Source: Allolucifera butyrica
Lineage (GTDB): Bacteria > Bacillota > Negativicutes > Sporomusales > UPPP01
Assembly: GCF_900476375.1 (NCBI RefSeq)
Contig: NZ_UPPP01000057.1
Coordinates: forward strand, 1-64,000
Reading direction: 5' to 3'
Length of the DNA: 64,000 nucleotides
Positions within the stretch are counted from its first letter, which is position 1; every line of letters begins with the position of its first letter. Made by a program: the position numbers and the translations under genes. Below the pieces are notes generated by a model. That model did not search any database. It was not told the DNA's origin and saw only the letters and a program-made list of their open reading frames with translations. Below are positions 26,132 to 35,038 of the stretch, one piece after another.

Positions 26132-26899
26132 TTACTCTCCTTTGCCAAAATAAAATTCTCTGCCTTTTTGCAGTGATTGGGTTTGCTGCGTGCTGACCTG
26201 TTTGGCCAGCTCTTTGCCGAAACTGCCGGCCTGTCCTCCTGTAGAACTGCCGCCACCGCTGCCGCCGCCGGGGTTTTGGTAATTCTGCATAAATTCCGGA
26301 TTGGCGTCCAAATAACTTTTCACGCCATCCTGCACCTTGATTTCCTCCCCATCTTCCTTAACAAAAACGACCGAATCATCATCGGTGACTTTGAGTCGAT
26401 CGGAAAGGATTTTTAGGAGTTGATCCGGTTTGATGGCCTTATTTTCCGTAAGCGCCGCCAAGAGAACGCGATTCTTTTCGCTGGTTTGCCGTTTCGCTGT
26501 TTCCTCCTCAGCCTTTTTCTCGGCTGCCGTTTGCGCCTCGATTGATTTTTTGAGTTCCCGCTGCAGCTTGGCAAGATCTTTCTGGAGCTGGGCGATCTCA
26601 GGAGCCGGTTTCCCATCTCCTTTGCCACTGGTAATGCCTTTGATGTATTCCTCCAGAGCTGCATCCAGGTCCTCGGCCGTATCATCAATCCCGGTATGGT
26701 CGTAAAACTTAGTCAGATGCCCCGTGACAGTTTTCAGCTTGTCCTCGGTTTCTTTGAGGGTCTGGGTTAGGGTTTTATATTGATTGCTTTTCTTGGCGAC
26801 TTCACCGTCCTTAACTGCGAGAATAGTCTTGATCGCCTCTACGAATTTTTGCCCCTCCGGCAGCAGGCCCAGGGCTTTGAGTAGTTCCTCTAAATTCAA
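26132..26899 (-). CDS. Capsid scaffolding protein, GP20-like
   Basis: The 255 residues are highly charged and coiled-coil from about 40 to 165 (KYKT-like helices, EIAQLQKDLAKLQRELKKSI, AAEKKAEEETAKRQTSEKNR), end with a flexible Gly/Ser linker (NPGGGSGGGSSTGGQAG) and a short C-terminal tail. This is the usual build of phage minor structural GP20-type scaffolds, which direct capsid assembly and are then released. Confidence 0.8.
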   Translation of the reverse strand: MNLEELLKALGLLPEGQKFVEAIKTILAVKDGEVAKKSNQYKTLTQTLKETEDKLKTVTGHLTKFYDHTGIDDTAEDLDAALEEYIKGITSGKGDGKPAPEIAQLQKDLAKLQRELKKSIEAQTAAEKKAEEETAKRQTSEKNRVLLAALTENKAIKPDQLLKILSDRLKVTDDDSVVFVKEDGEEIKVQDGVKSYLDANPEFMQNYQNPGGGSGGGSSTGGQAGSFGKELAKQVSTQQTQSLQKGREFYFGKGE

Positions 26900-26924
26900 G
26901 TTGTTTAGCCTCCTTCTAATTTGG

Positions 26925-26953
26925 GATAAAAGAAAAACGCCTGGTCGGCGTTT
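26925..26953 (-). terminator. Terminator-like hairpin before the scaffold gene
   Basis: On the minus strand AAACGCC pairs with GGCGTTT around GACCA and is followed by TTCTTTT. A three-codon frame ATGCAAAAATAG (26955-26966) with the site GGAGGTGATTCGA lies just before it. The two may act as an attenuator for the capsid genes. Confidence 0.5.
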
Positions 26954-26999
26954 ACTATTTTTGCATTCGAATCACCTCCACTTCAGCAGTTTCCTGATA

Positions 27000-28223
27000 T
27001 CAATCAAAGCCTGCCATGTCTTTCGGCTTTAGCCGGCTGGACGGATTGTTAAATCCATCCCAACCGCGCAGCAGGGTTTGCCAGTTGGCCCCCTTCTCAT
27101 ATTCCCTGACGCCTTGCACGCCAAACAACGTTTCCTTTTGCGCATTTCTGAGGCCGTCAATATACTCGCGGACCCCGTCCGGATTAAACGATACAGATGG
27201 ATCCACCTCATCATAGTAAACCAGTTCTAAGCTGCACATACAGTGCGGGTGCCGCGGAATCAACGGAACTTTGTTTTTTGGATAAATCCCCGGGCCATAA
27301 CCGACATCGGCATTCGCACATACGTCACATTGATCAAACAGCACATACTTATGCCGGTTACTGAGGACCCAGTGATAACCCCAAACCAGCTCATCGTTTT
27401 GTGTTTCCAAAACAAACCCGTCAAACCAGGCCCGGGCGTTCTCCGTCCGGGCAATCCGGTCCGCGTGATACCTGGCTTTTTCCTGTACAGCTACCCATGC
27501 AGCCCGATCCAACGCTTCCGTATTGAGCTTTCCGGCGGCATTGACAATCTTCTCGGCTTCTTTCATCAAATTTTTATAGGTGAGCATCAAATCGCCATTC
27601 GGTGTCCCGGCTCGGTTTCTGACAGTCATTTTATCCATGTTAGCTTTCGCGCTGCCAAGAGCTTTCTCAAATTCTTTCCTCGACGCTGTGTCCCCGGATG
27701 CCACCGCTCGGGCCGCTGTATGCAGTTTTTTCAGATATTCAGGCAAGTCGGCCGGAGGAATTACATTCTTCCCTGATTTATACCCGTCATAGAGTTGCCT
27801 GGATAACGCTTCCAGTCCCTTTTGCCGGTTCAGCGACGTCTGAATGGTATTTACAATCGTTTCCCGCATGGCTTTCCCCGTACCATATAACCGAGTGGAA
27901 AGTTTCATTTGGTCACCGGACCAGGGAACCTCGGTTAGCGTCTGGGTGATTGCTTCTTTAATAGAAGCCTTTACACGAATCGATGTAGGGATGCCGTACC
28001 CGGCTAAAGCCATTCGATAGATCGAATTCACGATACTTTCTGCAATCATCGCAGGATATTCTAGCTGTTTCAGCGCCGTTTCCACGGCAGCAGCGACCGG
28101 TACGCCTTTGTCCAGTAGTTCGCGGATTGCCTTAACCAGCAAAGCGCCTTCGGCATCCATGGTTTTGCCGTATTCAGCCAAAACCGTTAACAACGTTTTG
28201 ACATAATCGTCACGCTTGGCCAT
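27000..28223 (-). CDS. Minor head protein, MuF/SPP1 gp7-like
   Basis: This head morphogenesis protein is associated with the portal and DNA ejection. The 407 residues are mostly helical, and the C-terminal 130 residues carry the MuF plan: RIARTENARAWFDGFVLETQ, then the Cys/His pattern DQCDVCANADVGYGPGIYPK and PRHPHCMCSLELVY. The ATG follows GGGGGAGAAC at ten bases. It sits between portal and scaffold, the usual place. Confidence 0.85.
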   Translation of the reverse strand: MAKRDDYVKTLLTVLAEYGKTMDAEGALLVKAIRELLDKGVPVAAAVETALKQLEYPAMIAESIVNSIYRMALAGYGIPTSIRVKASIKEAITQTLTEVPWSGDQMKLSTRLYGTGKAMRETIVNTIQTSLNRQKGLEALSRQLYDGYKSGKNVIPPADLPEYLKKLHTAARAVASGDTASRKEFEKALGSAKANMDKMTVRNRAGTPNGDLMLTYKNLMKEAEKIVNAAGKLNTEALDRAAWVAVQEKARYHADRIARTENARAWFDGFVLETQNDELVWGYHWVLSNRHKYVLFDQCDVCANADVGYGPGIYPKNKVPLIPRHPHCMCSLELVYYDEVDPSVSFNPDGVREYIDGLRNAQKETLFGVQGVREYEKGANWQTLLRGWDGFNNPSSRLKPKDMAGFD

Positions 28224-28226
28224 CCA

Positions 28227-29633
28227 CTAGTTCTCCCCCGGATTTATTTTAAAGGCGGCTGCTTGTTGCACTGCTTCGGTTTGCTGCTCAATATCCTCCA
28301 TTACCGCGTCAAACCGGTCTTCCGGCAGGTCCCCCAGAAAGGTTTCCGCCGCTTTGCGTTTAACTTCCTTCTGAAATTTGCCGCCGATATTAAGGTCCAT
28401 CGCCTTTGTAACCTCGTCCAGAGCGGCGCCAATATCCACAATCCCGAAATCGTCCGGATAAACGCAGCGGTAATGAAGGGTTGAGTTCGTCCATTTTTCA
28501 AATAGATACGCAATCCGCAGTTCCGCATTCTGGCAGTTCTCGGCCAGATCCGCCAAACACTGGTTGGTTTGCTCGAAATCCCATTGTTTGGCAACCCCGG
28601 ATACTTTCTGCTGTAACCCCACCACACTAGTAAGGTTGGCAATCCGATAGATTTCATCGACTAGACGACTCAGTTCATTCTGAATCAGCGCCGCCTGATC
28701 CGCTGACGGAGAAATAAAAGACGGAGCGGTGCCGGCGGTCCCGTCATATCCCAGAGCCGTTTCCGTACCAGTCACCATGTCCTTTAACCGGTCAAAATCA
28801 GCCGAATCAGTTATCGGATAGCAAAGCATGGCAAAGGCTTGATTCCGTAATGGTTCCCGCAGTTCACTGCACAAATTAAAAATCGCGAGATTAATTCTCG
28901 CGATGGCCAGCATATCACTGACGGGCGACATATCTCCGTCGTCGGCTTCGGTACCGAAAAGCGGAATGACGGGCACAACGCCTAAGTTGTGCTCTGTTTC
29001 CGTTGTTCCGCCCCCCGCTTCTTTTTTCCAAGATGTTTCGGTCCAGGTCCAGCGTTCCGCCAGCTTTTGCGTTACGGCAGTCCCACTGGCCTGCCGTGAA
29101 TAAATCTCATAGGTGATGGAAGTAAGGATTCCGTCTTTATTACATTCATAGGCTTTGACCTGCCTCGCTTGCACTAAATACACGTAGGGAAACGCGCGCT
29201 GTGCAATAACCTCAGCTTGATTCACCGGCTGGTCTGGCGCATTATCGACCACCAGGAACGCTACGCCATGCAGCTTCGCTTTCTTCAGCGTCTTTTTCAT
29301 AAACCGCTGGATAGTGGTTCCTTTTCGGTCTACGTCTTTCTGAAATAGGGAGAAGAGTTCGTTCTCCCGCTCCCGGCCGTCCCAATCTCGTACAGCCTGT
29401 TTGCGAAAAACCGGATCAACCAGCGAGTTGACTACCGTTTTCACATAGTTTGCATAATAGGATAGGGCCTTGCGCCGGCTGTATTTCGTCGGAGTCTCCT
29501 GAACATGGGGCACTAAGTAACTGCCGTCCAAAAAACCGCCGCCGCCGGTATAGGCGTGATCCAAAAACTCATAGTTGTCATTGATGGGTACAAACGGAAT
29601 AATGTTTGGTGCGCTGTCTTTATTCTCGGCCAC
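28227..29633 (-). CDS. Portal protein
   Basis: This 468-residue protein would form the dodecameric portal through which DNA enters the head. Typical segments are KYSRRKALSYYANYVKTVVN (start of the portal core), FMKKTLKKAKLHGVAFLVVD, ITYEIYSRQASG and a C-terminal helix-rich crown. The GTG at 29633 is chosen because GGGGGAGGTGAAAGT precedes it; longer in-frame starts overlap the terminase. It lies between the large terminase and the MuF gene. Confidence 0.85.
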   Translation of the reverse strand: MAENKDSAPNIIPFVPINDNYEFLDHAYTGGGGFLDGSYLVPHVQETPTKYSRRKALSYYANYVKTVVNSLVDPVFRKQAVRDWDGRERENELFSLFQKDVDRKGTTIQRFMKKTLKKAKLHGVAFLVVDNAPDQPVNQAEVIAQRAFPYVYLVQARQVKAYECNKDGILTSITYEIYSRQASGTAVTQKLAERWTWTETSWKKEAGGGTTETEHNLGVVPVIPLFGTEADDGDMSPVSDMLAIARINLAIFNLCSELREPLRNQAFAMLCYPITDSADFDRLKDMVTGTETALGYDGTAGTAPSFISPSADQAALIQNELSRLVDEIYRIANLTSVVGLQQKVSGVAKQWDFEQTNQCLADLAENCQNAELRIAYLFEKWTNSTLHYRCVYPDDFGIVDIGAALDEVTKAMDLNIGGKFQKEVKRKAAETFLGDLPEDRFDAVMEDIEQQTEAVQQAAAFKINPGEN

Positions 29634-29647
29634 ACTTTCACCTCCCC

Positions 29648-31051
29648 CTAGTAAATATCCATTCGTCCGGCAAAAATCTTGGACTGCGGTTCCCATAATG
29701 CCAAAACTAAAGCGTCGGCCCGGTCCGGAGACGTAAGTCCACGCTTTTTCATGTCTTCTTTTCGTTCCAGCTCAATTTCTCCGTCGGAGTTAACCCGATA
29801 TTTGCGATTACTGATCTGGCTGATTTGACGATCGTCATACCAGAGAACAATATCATCATGCCTAAGTTTTTCCCGGAGGATTCCCCACATTAAGCCAGTA
29901 CTGTTGGAAAAGCGAACCGGGTCATCCGATTTCAACAAACCGCCTTTGCCCCCAAAGTGCCCTTCATGGACGGTAACGTGCTTCCATCTACGCTCTTTAA
30001 TTATTTCTTTTAATCGGTCATGCACTCCGACTCCAAGGCCGTCGCAGTCCACCTTGATTTTTGTCGGCCGGTTCTGATATTTTTCATTGTATCTCTCCAC
30101 CATTTGGACCGTGCGGCCGGTCAATTCCATAGTATCATTATGGTTGTAGATTTCCGGCTTCTGCTGATATTTTTTATCAAAGACCGGACAGATGACCGAT
30201 TCATCGTCGCCGTATCTAGATACGTCAATCCCGATGTCAATCATCCGTGGTAATACAACCAACAGCACCTTTTCACTATTGCGTTCCACCCAATCCAGGG
30301 GAACAAAACTGTCCGGCATGGCTTTGGGAAATTCCCCGGCTACCCGGACCCGAAATACATCGGAATCCTCCCCGTACATATTGATGATCATTTGTACAAA
30401 CTGCTTCGATACCCGGGGTGAATTCCGGCCATCAATATGAAAGACACTGTACATTCCCCGGTTTTTATTATGACTATCGAAGAACCATCCGGCCAACTGT
30501 GTGGGGTTGCCGCAGGCCAGCAACCCTGCACCTTCGGTGGAGAGTGCGCCTAGAACCGGCTCAAAAATCTTATCCGCTACACCGGACGCTTCATCAATCA
30601 CATAAAAAACATGGTCCGCATGAAAGCCTTGCAAGGCATCTGGCTTGGTTGCAGTTCGGGGAACAGCGAACCACTCTTCCCGGTGCGCCTTATGATAGAA
30701 GCGTTCATCGGTCCATTCAAAGAGGCCACCGTCGGCAGATTGCCGGTTCCACTTATTGAGTTCCGCCCAAAGGATATCGTGCAACTGGTGCTGTGTCGGC
30801 GCTGTACAAGGCACCTTGGGAAATGGACGGGAATACATGACCCACTTGATGATCCAGGATTCTACTGCTGATTTACCAATCCCGTGACCACTCCGAACAG
30901 AAGTAAGCTGTTTTTTGGCGCAGCTTTCAAGGATTGGCCCTTGATTCTCGTCAGGTGTTGCGCCAACTACTTCCTTTACATATTCAATCGGATGATCTGC
31001 ATAAAAACGAATTGCGCGGGGCTCCAATAAAATAGGCTCAACAGTGATCAT
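29648..31051 (-). CDS. terL: Terminase large subunit
   Basis: This is the ATPase/nuclease motor that packages phage DNA. The 467 residues contain Walker A SGHGIGKSA (about 54-62), Walker B VFYVIDEA (about 148-155), and nuclease acidic clusters GIDVSRYGDD, VDCDGLGVGV and SPDRADALVLAL. The ATG at 31051 overlaps the small terminase stop as ATGA. Genes for both terminase subunits, portal and head proteins follow in standard order. Confidence 0.92.
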   Translation of the reverse strand: MITVEPILLEPRAIRFYADHPIEYVKEVVGATPDENQGPILESCAKKQLTSVRSGHGIGKSAVESWIIKWVMYSRPFPKVPCTAPTQHQLHDILWAELNKWNRQSADGGLFEWTDERFYHKAHREEWFAVPRTATKPDALQGFHADHVFYVIDEASGVADKIFEPVLGALSTEGAGLLACGNPTQLAGWFFDSHNKNRGMYSVFHIDGRNSPRVSKQFVQMIINMYGEDSDVFRVRVAGEFPKAMPDSFVPLDWVERNSEKVLLVVLPRMIDIGIDVSRYGDDESVICPVFDKKYQQKPEIYNHNDTMELTGRTVQMVERYNEKYQNRPTKIKVDCDGLGVGVHDRLKEIIKERRWKHVTVHEGHFGGKGGLLKSDDPVRFSNSTGLMWGILREKLRHDDIVLWYDDRQISQISNRKYRVNSDGEIELERKEDMKKRGLTSPDRADALVLALWEPQSKIFAGRMDIY

Positions 31052-31878
31052 CGGTTCGCCCACGCTTCCTGTACCCGTTTGGCATGATCTTGAGCAGCAG
31101 CAGTCCCTTCACTGCCTTTATTGGCTGTTTCAATGCTATGCTTTAAGGCAATTAAGCGAGTTTTCTTCTCCTGTACCCGGGTTAATGCTTCTTCCAACTT
31201 TAAAATATCGTCTATGGCCCGGCATTCCGTTTCTGTAATTTCAGTCACTACCAACTTAGGTTCCGGAATCACGACCACTTTAGTTTGTCCGGTCTTTTCG
31301 TCATATACCTCAATCGGATTTTTCTCAACCCGCAATTCGTGCAGCACCTTACGCTGTTTTTCGGTCAGACCGTCCATTCGTTTCCGGATCCGCTCCATCA
31401 TGCGGCGCTCCCGTAAGGAAATCAGCTTAAGGTCATCTTCAACCTGAGCTAATGTATCCGTATTGATGGTATTGCAAAGAGCTTGCTCCTCTTCGGTTAG
31501 GCAATCCCACCAGATGGTTTCAAATTCACCGGTCGTTACGGCATTTTTATTCCCGGGAGGAGCGCCTCCATGGTTACCGAGAGCATTCTTATTGCCTTTT
31601 GGCGCGCCGTGACCCACTGCATTTTTGTTACCTTTGGGAGCACCGCCTTTATTTTTAATGGTAACGTTACTATTCATTTGATTGGTAACGTTACTATTCG
31701 GAATGGTAACGGCGTTACCATTCAACCGTTCCTCCCACTGGTCAACGTTCTTCCATTTTCGAACTTGTACATCGGATATTCCAAGTTCCGCAGCAATGTC
31801 AATTAGCGGTTTTTTACCGCCGCTATCTTTCCATAGCTCAAACGCTTTATCCCTGTTCGGACTTCTTGCTTTTGGCAT
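31048..31878 (-). CDS. terS: Terminase small subunit, with internal Gly-Asn-Lys repeats
   Basis: This subunit recognises the packaging site. Residues about 1-45 form a helix-turn-helix (SGGKKPLIDIAAELGISDVQ, VRKWKNVDQWEERL). A linker then holds three copies of GAPKGNKNA/GAPPGNKNA (about 79-116), a motif known from PBSX-type small terminases. The C-terminal half is helical. The DNA encoding the residues before the repeats contains three palindromes of the GTAACGTTAC type. It overlaps the large subunit gene by four bases. Confidence 0.82.
   Translation of the reverse strand: MPKARSPNRDKAFELWKDSGGKKPLIDIAAELGISDVQVRKWKNVDQWEERLNGNAVTIPNSNVTNQMNSNVTIKNKGGAPKGNKNAVGHGAPKGNKNALGNHGGAPPGNKNAVTTGEFETIWWDCLTEEEQALCNTINTDTLAQVEDDLKLISLRERRMMERIRKRMDGLTEKQRKVLHELRVEKNPIEVYDEKTGQTKVVVIPEPKLVVTEITETECRAIDDILKLEEALTRVQEKKTRLIALKHSIETANKGSEGTAAAQDHAKRVQEAWANR
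31661..31721. repeat. Three GTAACGTTAC palindromes inside terS
   Basis: Perfect ten-base palindromes GTAACGTTAC occur at 31661-31670 and 31685-31694, and a nineteen-base interrupted palindrome ATGGTAACGGCGTTACCAT at 31703-31721. Spacing is 24 and about 23 bases. Packaging-initiation sites often lie in or beside small-terminase genes, so these are candidate terminase-binding repeats. Confidence 0.5.
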
Positions 31879-31916
31879 CTACACTCGTCACCACCTCCCG
31901 GGTATTCTTTTAAAAA

Positions 31917-32150
31917 CTAAAGCTCATCGCGCTGGAGTTCCAAATCCAGTTCGACGAGCTTCTTTAAATCATCAATCGTTTTGATTTCTATAAGTCCCTT
32001 TTGAAAGTCACCCACCCATTTTGCAATACCAGCCTGGACAACTTTTCGGTATTTGGCCTTAGATTCTGCAATTCCCTCAATTAATGCGATTTCGTGCGTA
32101 ATTAAAAGATCCTGCCGATTTTTACCAGAACATCCGTTCGTTTTACACAT
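31917..32150 (-). CDS. Small helical phage protein before the terminase
   Basis: The 77 residues MCKTNGCSGKNRQDLLITHE to LELQRDEL include two N-terminal cysteines and two helices. No family is recognised. It is the first gene downstream of the palindromic packaging-site candidate and reads into terS, so a role in packaging or head-gene control is possible. Confidence 0.55.
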   Translation of the reverse strand: MCKTNGCSGKNRQDLLITHEIALIEGIAESKAKYRKVVQAGIAKWVGDFQKGLIEIKTIDDLKKLVELDLELQRDEL

Positions 32151-32186
32151 TGCATAGCACCCCGCTAATCCCTTAAAATGGATTGC

Positions 32187-32279
32187 GAGACAGTATCTCC
32201 TACGATCCGCGGCCGCGGTCCTTCTACTGTCTCCTGGCCGGGGGTGCCCGGAATGGGACGGATGTTAGCGCATCCGTCC
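32187..32279. promoter_or_regulatory. Possible cos/packaging site: nested palindromes
   Basis: A perfect twelve-base palindrome CCGCGGCCGCGG (32207-32218) is nested within nine-base inverted arms GAGACAGTA (32187-32195) and TACTGTCTC (32225-32233). Next to it lies a small hairpin CCGGGGGTGCCCGG and then GGACGGATG/CATCCGTCC (32256-32279, nine pairs, loop TTAGCG). The block is GC-rich in an AT-rich surround and precedes the terminase genes. A cohesive-end or terminase-binding site is inferred. Confidence 0.5.
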
Positions 32280-32309
32280 TTTAATAGAAAAAATGTAGGT
32301 GATATTTAA

Positions 32310-33140
32310 ATGCTTAAAGAAGTAGATAGGACATTTTTAAAAGAGGCATTTTATCTACAATTTTGGGAAAAGCCAATAACTTCTATTGCATTATACAATG
32401 CAGGAGAAGATCCATCGTCTATCTCTAATCATCTTTCTAACACTCTGTTCCGACCCTCAATGGATATGTCAGGGCATATTCAAAGAATTATAACCGCAAG
32501 ATTAATAGCTGAACTTGTTAATAGTCTTGAAAATTTCGGTTCATTTTGTTACGCAGTTAAAAATCGGCACAAAAAAAGCATCTTTAGTCACTATGCATTA
32601 AATAAGTTAAAACATAATGACTTTTTTAATGAAATCAAAACACACTCAGATTCTTTAATAGACCTTTCAACCATGATTGGAATTCCAACGTTAATGGAAC
32701 TTGAGAATAAAATGACGGCTGAAGCTTATCTGCATGTTAGTAAACTATATAGTGAGTTAGCCAAGCTTATCAATCAAGCTACAACTTTATATAAAGCTAA
32801 TTGGAGTAAAGACGAAAGCTCATCGCCATATGAATTTTATGTCGCATATCACATTACAGATAGAGAATTTTCATACCCTAGCAATCAAGATGACCTTGTA
32901 AAAATGTACAATAAAATTAAACATCGTTTTCTACTATTTAGCACAAAAGAAGAAGTTATAAACTTTAAAAAAGTAGTTGAAAAAGAGAATATTAATGGAT
33001 TAAATGTACAATTCGTTCCATTACTAATAACGCAAGAGTTTGTAGATAGTATTTTAACAACTATAAATAATATTGCCTTTTGTATGCGCGCAATAGCTAG
33101 TATTTTAATATATTTAGACTCTAATCAAATAGATTTATAA
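32310..33140 (+). CDS. AT-rich hypothetical, all-alpha protein
   Basis: No family is recognised for these 276 residues. Composition suggests an all-helical fold, with a segment NKIKHRFLLFSTKEE near residues 204-218 that recalls the KH/RxxxxH signatures of HEPN-like proteins, but weakly. It is on the plus strand between minus-strand operons, has lower GC than its neighbours and starts after TAGGTGATATTTAA. This is a typical layout of a lysogenic-conversion insert; an anti-phage role is only a possibility. Confidence 0.5.
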   Translation: MLKEVDRTFLKEAFYLQFWEKPITSIALYNAGEDPSSISNHLSNTLFRPSMDMSGHIQRIITARLIAELVNSLENFGSFCYAVKNRHKKSIFSHYALNKLKHNDFFNEIKTHSDSLIDLSTMIGIPTLMELENKMTAEAYLHVSKLYSELAKLINQATTLYKANWSKDESSSPYEFYVAYHITDREFSYPSNQDDLVKMYNKIKHRFLLFSTKEEVINFKKVVEKENINGLNVQFVPLLITQEFVDSILTTINNIAFCMRAIASILIYLDSNQIDL

Positions 33141-33163
33141 TCTAAAATTTTACCATTAAATAC

Positions 33164-34534
33164 TTATAGATATCTAACGGCTTTTTGCCCCGTAAACTCC
33201 TTCCACCTTCGAACAATCACATCACAATACACTGGATCCAGTTCCATCGTACAACAAACACGCCCAGTCTGCTCCGCCGCCATCAGCGTACTTCCGGATC
33301 CACCAAAAAAGTCGGCCACAATCTCACCTGGCCGACTTGAATTTTGTATCGCCCGGGCACAAAGACCAATCGGCTTCATCGTCGGATGTTCACCGTTCCG
33401 TAGCGGCTTCTCAAATCGCCAAACCGTAGATAGACTATCATCGCCGGATTGCAGAACTTCATAGGATGGTACCCGAACGGTTATTGTTTGAAGCCCCGTC
33501 GTAAATGTCAGTAGCGAACTTTCGCCATCTTGCTGTACTAACAAGGAGGCGAAATCCTCAATTACCGTCCCTTTCTTTCGTCCCCCATACCATTGGTGCG
33601 CGGCCCCAGGCTTCCACCCGTACAAAATCGGCTCATGCTGCCATTGATAATCCTGTCGGCCGAGAACAAACTGATTCTTTGCCCAGATTAGGCACTGCTT
33701 AAGCAACCAGCCGGAATCCTGCAGGGCTCCCCGGAAGTTGGAGCCTTCCGAATCAGCATGACAGACATAGATGGCGCCACCCGGCGCAGCAGCCGTAAAC
33801 ATTGATGTAAAAGCATCCAGTAAAAACTGATTGAACCGTTCCGCCGGCATATTATCATTCTTGATCGTCAGCTGTTCATCGGTTCCGCCCTGATAATTCA
33901 CGTTATAAGGTGGGTCCGTGAATACCATTGCCGCCAAATTGCCAGCCATCAACTTTTCTACATCGGTAATCACAGTAGCATCGCCGCACATAAGCCGGTG
34001 ACGGCCGAGCTGCCAAATGTCCCCGGGCTTTGTAATCGGTTCTTTAATCTCCGCCGCAGCTGCAGCAGGGTCGAAATTATCTTCTTTGACTTCGACCACA
34101 TTGAAATCAGCCAGTAAATTGTCAATTTGTTTCTCAGTGAAGCCGGTCAAACCTACGTCAAAATCACCGATATTTATTTCCGACAGCAAACTGGCCAATA
34201 GGTTCTCATCAAGCTGTGAAAGTTCGGCAATACGATTATCGCCAATCAGGTCCGCCCATTCTTCGGCCTCAGTGGCGTAATCCTGCCGATCAATCGGCAC
34301 CATCGATACATTCAACAGCTGCGCCGCTAAAAGCCGGCCATGGCCACGTACAACAAAACCAGAGCGGTTGCTCACGGTGATCGGAGCACGCCAGCCCTGG
34401 TTTTTAATAATTTTGGCCAAAAGCTCTATTTGTTTTTTAGGATGTGTGTTTGGATTGTGCGGATTCGGAACTAGCGTTGCTATATCCGCTAGTTCGTCAT
34501 GTGCGCAATATACTGGAATTTTATCTGCTAACAT
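33164..34534 (-). CDS. DNA methyltransferase (N6-adenine/N4-cytosine) with ParB-like N-terminus
   Basis: Residues about 15-110 form a ParB/Srx-like domain (LVPNPHNPNTHPKKQIELLA, FVVRGHGRLLAAQLL), common in phage methylases. The catalytic motif DPPY lies at about 207-210 and the SAM-binding motif FFGGSGSTLMAA near the C-terminus, the order of beta-class methylases. The target sequence cannot be predicted. Phage DNA methylation against host restriction is the likely role. It starts 6 bases inside the neighbouring small gene at 34528. Confidence 0.85.
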   Translation of the reverse strand: MLADKIPVYCAHDELADIATLVPNPHNPNTHPKKQIELLAKIIKNQGWRAPITVSNRSGFVVRGHGRLLAAQLLNVSMVPIDRQDYATEAEEWADLIGDNRIAELSQLDENLLASLLSEINIGDFDVGLTGFTEKQIDNLLADFNVVEVKEDNFDPAAAAAEIKEPITKPGDIWQLGRHRLMCGDATVITDVEKLMAGNLAAMVFTDPPYNVNYQGGTDEQLTIKNDNMPAERFNQFLLDAFTSMFTAAAPGGAIYVCHADSEGSNFRGALQDSGWLLKQCLIWAKNQFVLGRQDYQWQHEPILYGWKPGAAHQWYGGRKKGTVIEDFASLLVQQDGESSLLTFTTGLQTITVRVPSYEVLQSGDDSLSTVWRFEKPLRNGEHPTMKPIGLCARAIQNSSRPGEIVADFFGGSGSTLMAAEQTGRVCCTMELDPVYCDVIVRRWKEFTGQKAVRYL

Positions 34535-34842
34535 GCTGCCTCCTTAACTGGATTAAATAAAGTATCACCAAAATAGCTTGCCATCACCTGATTGTTAACG
34601 AAGCAATAAGCATAGTCTATAATCTGAATACTTTCTTCCCACGTCCAGGATTCTCCCTGATTTGTCAATGTTCCGTCTTCGCGATTTGCAAGGAACTTTT
34701 TAACATTCTTTTCAAATCCCTTTTGAGTTCTCGATCTTAGTATTTTAGGATCTATACCTTCAGGATACCCGTCCCATCTTATACTTCCTAAATATTTCGC
34801 ATCCCGTCCAGTTCCTACAAAGAAATCGGCTTTAGTACTCAT
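34528..34842 (-). CDS. Hypothetical protein preceding the methylase
   Basis: No family is recognised for the 104 residues MSTKADFFVGTGRDAKYLGS to LFNPVKEAAC. The protein is soluble, with WDGYPEGIDP and SWTWEESIQIIDYAYCFVNN segments. It overlaps the methylase start by seven bases and so is probably co-translated with it. Confidence 0.55.
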   Translation of the reverse strand: MSTKADFFVGTGRDAKYLGSIRWDGYPEGIDPKILRSRTQKGFEKNVKKFLANREDGTLTNQGESWTWEESIQIIDYAYCFVNNQVMASYFGDTLFNPVKEAAC

Positions 34843-34948
34843 CGTCTAATCCCCTTTACTTGTTTTAGCGTTGTTGTATTAATCACTTACTGTCGCCTAA
34901 AAGTCAAGGGGGTAGCAGGATTTAATCTCCGTTCTAATAGCAACTAAA

Positions 34949-34992
34949 CCATCAAGAATCCCACATATAGGATTCTTGATGGTTCTCTTTTT
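34949..34992 (+). terminator. Strong plus-strand hairpin terminator
   Basis: A perfect 13-pair stem CCATCAAGAATCC/GGATTCTTGATGG encloses an eight-base loop and is followed by TTCTCTTTTT. No plus-strand gene is adjacent; it may insulate the AT-rich genes from the late operon. Confidence 0.6.
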
Positions 34993-35000
34993 AGAATACG

Positions 35001-35021
35001 AAAAAAGAGCCCGAAGGCTCT
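35001..35021 (-). terminator. Terminator after the gene at 35039
   Basis: On the minus strand AGAGCC pairs with GGCTCT around a TTCG tetraloop and is followed by TTTTTT. Confidence 0.8.
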
Positions 35022-35038
35022 CCAAATTCTACGTTATT

